Shown piece by piece: positions 57,080 to 64,000 of a stretch of DNA of 64,000 bases. Source of the DNA: Plotosus lineatus (taxonomy: Eukaryota > Chordata > Actinopteri > Siluriformes > Plotosidae); assembly GCA_024760905.1 (NCBI GenBank), contig CM045751.1, forward strand, positions 7,730,001 to 7,794,000, written 5' to 3'. How positions within the stretch are numbered: position 1 is the stretch's first letter; the number at the start of each line of letters is the position of its first letter. A model generated the notes under the pieces. That model searched no databases, was not told the origin of the DNA, and saw only the letters and a list, made by a program, of their open reading frames with translations. Position numbers and translations under genes: made by a program.

Positions 57080-57366
57080 TGTTCATTCATTCATTCATTT
57101 TATGAGCCACTTATTACTAATCAGGGTCGTGGGGAGGCACTTGCCCATCTCAACCGACTCAGGAAGAGGGTGGACAGCTCACCAGGCCATCACAAGGCCA
57201 ACACTCACACCTAGGAGGTGATTTGATACGGATAATTAACCTACAGTGCATATTTTTGGACTGGGAGGACACAGGAGTACCCGGAGGAAACCCATGCAAG
57301 CACGGGGAGAACATACAAACTCCACACAGAAACACGTGAGCCGGGAATCGAACCCAGGACTTTCTA
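57080..57366 (-). mobile_element. V-SINE with tail i, reverse copy
   Basis: Minus strand ends in (tgaa)n after the tail. V-core tttctgtgtggagtttgtat and B box gggttcgattccc are present; the 5' part of the head is replaced by a short TATC repeat. Confidence 0.87.
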
Positions 57367-57504
57367 TCTATCTATCTATCGATCTGTGTTTACATCCAAT
57401 CACAAGGAATGGACGTCGATTCCTGAAGCTTGAATGATTCTCATACAGGGATTGTCATGGCTGTGATCACAATGGTGTACCGTATGGTTCGCCAGGCCAC
57501 ATAC

Positions 57505-57708
57505 GGACTCACTCGCACCAATGAGCAATTTGGAACAGACAGTTAACCTACTGTGCACGTTTTTTGGACTGTGGGAGGAAACCGGAGTACCCAGAGGAAA
57601 TCCACGCATGCATGGGGAGAACATGCAAACTCCACACAGAAACACCCAGGCCTGGAATCGAACCCCAGCCTTCTTGCCGTGCTAACCGCTACGCCACCGT
57701 GCCGCCCA
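57505..57708 (-). mobile_element. V-SINE, reverse copy (tail short)
   Basis: Head tggcgtagcggttagcacgg and V-core gtttctgtgtggagtttgca are clear. The tail is cut after the gtaggttaactgtc block. Confidence 0.87.
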
Positions 57709-57937
57709 CCAGGACCTTCTCACTGTGATGCGGACCTGCTAACCACTTCTCTAAATACATCGCGTGAAGTTTAAGTTTGAAGTGTTATTGAAATGTAATT
57801 ACACTTCAGACTTGAACCTCAAGAGATGTGTTTTGTGTGTATGAACCCATATTCCATATATATTGGTTACTGGTGTATTGACATTCTTCTGGCATCATTG
57901 GCCCTTGTATGTATCGGCTCTCTCTTAGTGAGGACAG

Positions 57938-58202
57938 AATCCCTCCTGGACAGCTCGCCAGGCCATCGCAGGGCACAAACATGCTGACGGCTATGCAGCT
58001 ACTCTTGTTGAAAGTCAGCAATGGTTCTTTTTAAAGCTTAAAAGAACCTCACACCATAGACCGTGAGAGACATGGCCGGCCTTTGATAACCCAGTTAGCT
58101 GCACTGAGGGGACAGTGACAACCCGTGGAGAGTGGGGCTTGAACCACCAACCTTAGGATCAGCGATCCAGCACCTTTTACCACCACCAGGCCACCACTGC
58201 CA
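57938..58202 (-). mobile_element. Type 2 SINE, reverse copy
   Basis: Minus strand: tRNA head (ggtggtggtaaaaggtgctg, gtggttcaagccccac), body ctaactgggttatcaaagg, and the beginning of tail i. Confidence 0.87.
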
Positions 58203-58285
58203 CATATTCCATATATAACCCATAGAGACAAATAGAACAAACTAATGTTTCCATTGTAGATCGTTTATTCAATCAGCCACAACAG

Positions 58286-58632
58286 CAATGACAACCATTG
58301 ACAGTGGGACTTGAACACTCCTAACCTTGGCATCGGTAATCCAGCACCTTACCACCTGGGTTACTGCTGCACCCCCACCCCCAATGCAGCTAACTGGGTT
58401 ATCAAAGGCCGGTCATGTCTCTCATTGTCTATGGTGCGAGGTTCATGTACAAGAACCATTGCTGGCTTTCATCAAGAGCAGCTGCATAGCTGTCAGTGTA
58501 GTATTTCTGCCCAGCGATGGCCTGCGGTTGGTGAGCTGTCCAGGGTGTACTCTGCCCTCGCCCAGAGTCGACCGAGATGTTTGACAGCCTCCCCGTGATC
58601 TTAATGAGGATAAAGCGGTTCAGAAAATGAAT
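58286..58632. mobile_element. Type 2 SINE with inverted 5' part
   Basis: The tRNA-like head (58286-58372) lies on the minus strand, while body and tail i (58385-58632: ctaactgggttatcaaagg to gcggttcagaaaatgaatg) are on the plus strand. Together they account for one element whose head is inverted. Confidence 0.8.
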
Positions 58633-59039
58633 GTAAGTTTCTCGCAGAAGTATAAGTACCCTTCATTAAAATACAATTTAATTGATCGTTGAGTACACCA
58701 TCATCAGCAATTCGATGTAAAGGGGTATAAAACAATTAACTTGGTTCTTTTTCCTGCAAGCAATTACGTATGAGCACCCTTTCAATTATCTGATGAGGTC
58801 TGTCTTGGAAAGACAAGCCTCTTCCTGTGGGTTCTAGCATGGAAGAAGATGGCTAAACATACGGTCAACCATGTTTACAGCTGAAATATTCTGGTACTTA
58901 ACACTGTACTGACACCATTAACCACAAAACAGCTGTAAAGGCTGATACGTCTGTGGCAGTGAATGTGTTTTTCCACAAGATGGCAGCAGATCCCAAAATT
59001 AAAAAGGGTCTTTTCTTTAACATTCTCAAGTCCTTTGGA

Positions 59040-59337
59040 CTTTTTACACCCGAGCCATAGTGGCTCATCAGGCTGGTGCTTATCGCCGGTCTCCATGGTG
59101 TGAAGCGATTAGGACTTCAACTCCTCCTGGATGGGATGCTAGTCCATCGCAGGCTACCTTCCCAGTATATTTTTACTGGTATTCATTTATATTGCTGGGT
59201 GATCAAAGGGCACACTTGTGGTTAAGACCTTGCCCAGGGGTCTTAGCACGGGGGGGGGGGGGGGTTCTAACTGGGATTCCAACACGCAACCTCCCGATCA
59301 TGAGCGCAGTACCCTAACCACTACACCACCCACCCCA
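59040..59337 (-). mobile_element. tRNA-derived SINE (type 3), copy 2
   Basis: Colinear with 44523-44797, including ttcaactcctcctggatggg and ccttcccagtatatttttac. A G run at 59249-59264 has expanded. Minus-strand head tggtgtagtggttagggtac. Confidence 0.87.
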
Positions 59338-59399
59338 CAACATTACCAACTTTTTAAACTTGATGCAAAAATCCACTTTAAATGACTTGTATATTAATC

Positions 59400-59738
59400 A
59401 TTCATTCATTTTCTGAACCACTTAATCATAATTAGGGTCGCGAGGAGGCTGGCACCCATCTCAGCCGAGTCTGGGCCAGGGCAGATTACTGTACACCATG
59501 GACAGCTCACCACGCCATCACAGGGCAGAAACATGCTGACGGCCATATAGCTACTCTTATCGAAAGTCAGCAATGGTTCTTTTTACATGAAACTCACACC
59601 ACAGACAGTGAGAGACATTTGATGTCCCAGTTACCTGCACTGGGGGGGGGGGGTGTGACAACCCGTTGAGAGTGGGGCTTGAACCCCTGACCTTGGGATC
59701 AGTGATCCAGCACCTTCCCACCAGGCCACCACTGCCCA
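59400..59738 (-). mobile_element. Type 2 SINE, reverse copy, tail i
   Basis: Complete from the (tgaa)n end to the tRNA-like head. G run at 59642-59652. Confidence 0.87.
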
Positions 59739-60411
59739 CCATGTTAATCATAATAAATAAATTCATAAAAATAACTCGTAATTCAATCCCAATCCTTGAT
59801 GCTCTCGAGAATTTATTTGAAAAAGGTGTTTAATGAAACACTTGATTTTTGAAATTTTTTATTTGATTGTTTAATATTCTTTAATCGTTAAATTTGTTCC
59901 ATTTTTCTATCAAAACCTCTATCTGAAAACATATAAGGCTGCAACGCCAAATCAGAAACACGTGGGATGGTGTGTTGTAATTAAATTAAAATTGGAAAGA
60001 CTGCTTTGATTGATAGATAGATGAAGGGTTTTTTTTTCCATGCTTAACCTGTTCTGAACTCAAAACCCACACATTTCTGATGTTTTATTTCAATTGTCTA
60101 CTTGTAGCATTAAATAATTTTCCTCTTTGTGATGTTCAAACTCCTTAAAGCACCTAAACTGTATTTACGGAGTGAACACACCAATTGCTGAAGTATTCCA
60201 GGCATTATTTGTCTTTCTGCCAACAGAGTTTTAAGATGTGTCACAGTCTGGATTGTCATTCAAGATTCCCCACACATTATCCCTGAAGTACAACTCATGA
60301 CTGCAGGCAGGCCAGTCAAACACATGCACACTCTTTTTCCGCAGCTAAGCCTTGGTACTGTGTGCAGGGTGTGATTTTGCAGACATATACACGGCGTTCT
60401 CAAATCTCATT

Positions 60412-60602
60412 CAGAGAATCACGATGGTGTCGTGGTTAGCACGTCTGCCTCAAAGTAAGATGGTCTTTAGTCCCGGGCGTTTTATGTGGAGCTTGAATGT
60501 ACTCCACAGGCTTGCTTGGGTTTCCTCCAGGTACAGTATTTCAGTTTCCTCTCGCAGTCCAAAGACATACACATTAAGCTAATTGGCTGTTAAACATTGT
60601 CC
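60412..60602 (+). mobile_element. V-SINE, tail missing
   Basis: Head tggtgtcgtggttagcacgt, V-core with gtttcctccaggtacagtat and tctcgcagtccaaagacata, ending at attggctgttaaacattg. Confidence 0.82.
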
Positions 60603-60631
60603 TTATTAATGAGAGCGAGCGAGTGCGTGTA

Positions 60632-61430
60632 CAGACACTCCACAACTTACGTTTTAGTTGGGTTCCGGACGGCTGAACGCAAGGTGAAAAAAAAAACGTA
60701 AGTTGTTACTGTATGTTCCAGTGACGTATGACGTTCATACTGAACTATACATCCATAAATACCATTACCGTATCTCATAAAACACCCCTAAATCAATTAT
60801 TAAAAACATAACATTGTAAAATAATATCAAATATATCAAATAATATCAACATTAATTTCAAATAAATTAAATTCAAGCAAAATAATTTAAAATTTACTCA
60901 TCGAATATCAAATACAGTCTCAAATATATCCTTTAACATTCTCTGTCATGCGATCTTTCTGCTTGTAAATGGTTCCGATGGTTGATGGAGCCATTTGGAA
61001 GAAACGTGCAACATTCACATGTTTTTCACCAGCATCAATTTTCTTGATAATAGCCATCTTCATTTCTAACGAGATGGCTTGCCGCTTTTTGTGATTATCA
61101 CTATCACTAGTAGGCTCACGCTTCTGCCCAACCATATTTGCTTAGGGTTTACAAAAGTCCGCAAAACAGTGTGAACACAAAGATCACAGAGACGACGTCT
61201 TAACACAAGGGTAACACAAAGTGAACTGGGAAGAAGGAGAGGCACGTTCAGTCTGTCACTTGTAAACAATGGACGCAGCGTCATTATGCCAGTGTACAAT
61301 GTATGTATGTCTCATATTACAGAGAGAACGCTAAACTCAAAATTTGACAATTTTTTTTTTTTTAAAGAAATGTAAAATCGAAAAATACATAAAACGAATG
61401 AATATAAATCGGGGGGGGGGGGGGTGTCTG
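60632..61430 (-). mobile_element. Tigger/pogo-like element C, copy 3 (both termini)
   Basis: TA-flanked ends cagacactccacaacttacg and ggggtgtctg. The minus-strand frame 61135-60920 starts MVGQKREPTSDSDNHKKRQA and continues ISLEMKMAIIKKIDAGEKHV then NVARFFQMAPSTIGTIYKQK. This is the N-terminal helix-turn-helix of a pogo/CENP-B-like transposase. The catalytic domain has been deleted, so the element is non-autonomous. A G run at 61411-61424 lies next to the right end. Confidence 0.87.
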
Positions 61431-62211
61431 TACTGGCCCTTCAATGGTTACCCCAGCTGTTCAGGGTGCACCTTGCCTTTGTCCCATGTCAGCTGATATC
61501 GGCTTCAGTCTCCCCATGTCCCTAGTTAGGATTAAGCTGCTTGACGTACAGTGAGATAAATCTCAGTGTAGTTTTCTGCATGAATGCTGCCACCACAAAA
61601 CTGTAAGTTACCTTTTCTCAAGGGCACTAACATGACAGAGCCTGAGCTTTAGATGTGCGACTGATAACTGCTTTATTCTCACCTTTTCATCGTTGGTCCA
61701 TTACTGCATCCATTACCGCTTCTTCTGAGCTCAGTGCACATTCCCCCAGTGTGAGGGTCCATCCCAGATACTTATCCCACTGATAAGCTGAACGCACTTC
61801 TGAACACAGTGCAAATAAATCTTTCTTTTCGCACAGAAAAGATTGAACTGGCATTTGTAGATTGAACTTTGTACAGTACCACCTGACAGAGGTTTCTGCA
61901 GGTAATACCGAGCCAGTGTGGATATACCAGGTCTAGAAAAGTGATGGTTCTTTATGCACTGCCGTGTGAAGGATCGGAAGTCTTTTTTGAGTTCAGCTGC
62001 TCAGCTCATCCTTCCGCCGTTGCCCTTTAATCCACCAAACTCCTCCAGATTCCTTGAATGTTGTTCTGCACCATCAATGGGAAAACTAGTTCTTTTTTGA
62101 GGAGCATTGCTTTCAAGTCTTAAAAGTACATTTCTCATGCATTTTATTGACAGATTGGAGATCCTCAGCTCATCACTGCTTCTCAAAGACGAGATCTTTT
62201 CTGTGAGGCAG

Positions 62212-62434
62212 CCATGGCCTAACGGTTTCCGAAGCAGCGGGGGGGATCGAAAGGTCTGGTTACGGTTCGATTCCGTAACCAGTTGGAAAAATGTGTGGTG
62301 GTGGGGAAGTGAGCTGCACCTTCCCTTCCTCCACATTCATGGCTGAAGTGCTCTTGTGCAAGGCACCTAACCCTCAACTTCTCGCCTGTCTCTGTAATGT
62401 GTAGCGGCCCACTGCTCTGAGTGTGTGTTCACTT
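62212..62434 (+). mobile_element. tRNA-derived SINE (type 4)
   Basis: Head with A box tggcctaacgg and B box ggttcgattcc, then gtgcaaggcacctaaccctc and gtgtgtgttcact at the end, as in a widespread fish SINE. Not a genuine tRNA: the arms do not pair and an insert of extra bases lies between the boxes. Confidence 0.78.
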
Positions 62435-62515
62435 TTTTTTTTTTTTTTCCTCCCCCCCTCAAAGGTTAAATGTGGAGGTCAAAATTTCCCTTGCAGAATT
62501 AATACAGTCTCTCTG

Positions 62516-62845
62516 TCTTCCTTTCGGCTTTTTCCCTTTCTCGGGAGTCGCCACAGCGAATCATCTGATTCGCACGTTTGATTTGGCAGAGGTTTTTACG
62601 TCGGATGCCCTTCCTGTCACAACCCTTTTAGCAAGGGACAGAAACACGCTGACGACTTTGCAGCTACTCTTTACGAAAGTCAGCAATGGTTCTTTTACAT
62701 GAACCTCTCACCATAGACAGTGACAGACATGGCCCGCCTTTGATAACCCAGTTAGCTGCACTGGGGGGGGGGACAGTGACAACCTTGTGGAGAGTGGGAA
62801 TTGAACCCCCAACCTTTGGATCAGCGATCCAACACCCTATACCAA
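62516..62845 (-). mobile_element. Type 2 SINE, reverse copy, tail ii
   Basis: Second copy with the RTE-like tail (ctgtggcgactcccga and gaagggcatccgacgtaaaa on the minus strand). Head includes ggttcaattcccac. Confidence 0.87.
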
Positions 62846-62974
62846 AATGCAATATAAAAATTAAAATACTGCTTGGAAAAAAAAAAAAATTTGTTTTACC
62901 TATTTATGAGCCCTAATCTCCCCATCTTAACTATTTTGGATTGTTAATCCCGTCCATAATAGAAGAGCAGATAA

Positions 62975-63515
62975 ACTTTTTAATTTCCTTTCTGAACTGC
63001 TTATCCTTATTAGGGTCACGTGGAGGCTAGAGCCCATCCCAGCCAACAACTCTGAGTGAAGGCAAGGTTCTAAACAGTTGATAAAAAAACTCCACACAAA
63101 AATACCCTTGTCAGGCATAAAATCAGGACCACCTTTCTGTCAGACAGACATGCTAATCACGACGCCACACAATGCTATCCTGCAAGAGTATTCTCACTCA
63201 TTTGCTGAACTGCTTAATCCTACTAGAGTCAAGGGAAAGCGAGGTACTCCCTGAACAGCTTGCCAGACCATCGCAGGGCAACACAAACTCCGTCAATCAC
63301 ACTCATGCCGAAGGGCAAAGTAGAACAGCCGGTTAGCCTAATCTAACATGTATATCTTTGGTCTGTTGGAGAAAACCAGAGTACCAAGATGAAGCCCACT
63401 CAAGCACTGGAAGAACATGTAAACGCCACACGGAAATGCCTTTGTCCGGGAATCGAACCCAGGACCTTTTTACTGGGAGGAAGACGTGCGAACCACTAAG
63501 CCACCATTACCACCC
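62975..63515 (-). mobile_element. Two degraded V-SINEs in reverse orientation
   Basis: The first (about 62975-63170) and second (about 63190-63515) each show tail i remnants (cttattagggtcacgtggag, ctactagagtcaagg). The second retains gtttccgtgtggcgtttaca-like core and B box gggttcgattccc on the minus strand. Confidence 0.75.
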
Positions 63516-63809
63516 CAGATGAATATTAACAATTGAAATCATGAAATTTTATTTAAATCCAACCAATTCTGTGAAATTTGTTGGGTTCGTAATACCACAG
63601 TCAATGAAATGCATCTGTCTGTTTTTAAAAATCACTCCTTTTGTTTGTTTGTTTTTCCATACCATCCTAATTTAGGGTTGTACAACGGCATTAAGAATGT
63701 AGCAAGAGCATACAATTCCCCCAGCATTTGTGCTAATGAACATCAGATCATAGTAGATTTTTTATGGGTAATAAACCTCTATATAATGACTGTAAGTGGA
63801 GGAGTTTAA

Positions 63810-64000
63810 ATATCCTATGGTGTGTTGTTCACGAGTGAGGAGAGGATGGAGTAGGAGTTCGACACACGGATCGGTGCAGGCTCTGCTGTAAATTGGAGCT
63901 TGTACTGGGCTGTCATGGCGAGGAGGAGCTGTGCTGGAAGGCAAAGCTCTCAATTTACCAGAAAATTTACCTTCCTACCGTCACCTATGGTCACGAGCTT
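63810..64000 (+). mobile_element. RTE-like LINE ORF2 fragment running off the window
   Basis: Broken frames read KLSIYQKIYLPTVTYGHEL at 63940-63997, and a preceding DTRIGAGSAV segment corresponds to the region upstream in fish LINEs that encode VPTLTYGHELW. At least one frameshift lies between the two blocks. It continues beyond base 64000. Confidence 0.7.

Overview
The window is vertebrate nuclear DNA, almost certainly from a ray-finned (teleost) fish. The evidence is split genes with GT-AG introns, dense CA/TA/CT microsatellites, and a repeat load typical of fish: tRNA-headed V-SINE (HE1/DANA-like) elements, L2 and RTE LINE fragments, Tc1 and Tigger/pogo remnants, hAT elements and many short TIR elements (MITEs). 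I see no bacterial-type gene organisation, CRISPR, rRNA or genuine tRNA gene.

One host gene is supported. It is the fish orthologue of ASPSCR1 (TUG, ASPL, UBXD9), the UBX-domain tether that retains GLUT4 vesicles and remodels the p97/VCP ATPase. I recover 13 consecutive coding exons on the + strand between 15714 and 48124. They join in one open frame of 513 complete codons. The order is a second ubiquitin-like domain (three exons), a long low-complexity linker carrying the FVPFSGGGQRLGG core, an acidic/helical 'lariat' segment, a UBX domain spread over five to six exons, and a C-terminal tail ending in KVPKWLKLP. The 5' exons for the first ubiquitin-like domain (about 90 residues in the human protein) were not found, and probably lie upstream of base 1. 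The terminal few codons are only tentatively placed at 49926-49951.

Layout: 1-15.7 kb is repeat-dominated (TIR elements, a Tc1 remnant, a 1.4 kb TIR element with internal inverted repeat, LINE 3' ends, and a three-layer nest L2 > hAT > TIR element). From 15.7 to 48.1 kb lies ASPSCR1, with introns full of mobile elements: an RTE LINE lacking its RT core, eight of the fourteen MITE-A copies found in the window, hAT insertions with exact 8-bp target duplications, a Tc1 pseudogene and Tigger remnants. From 48 to 52 kb the sequence is mostly unique and may hold the last exon and 3' UTR. From 52 to 64 kb there is a pile-up of SINEs and TIR elements, and an RTE-like LINE enters at the right edge.

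The gene products do not form a multi-gene system. I found no evidence for an undescribed pathway. The most interesting material is splicing (a GC-AG intron in ASPSCR1, a CT microsatellite acting as polypyrimidine tract), conservation of the TUG cleavage motif, and the architecture and nesting of the mobile elements.
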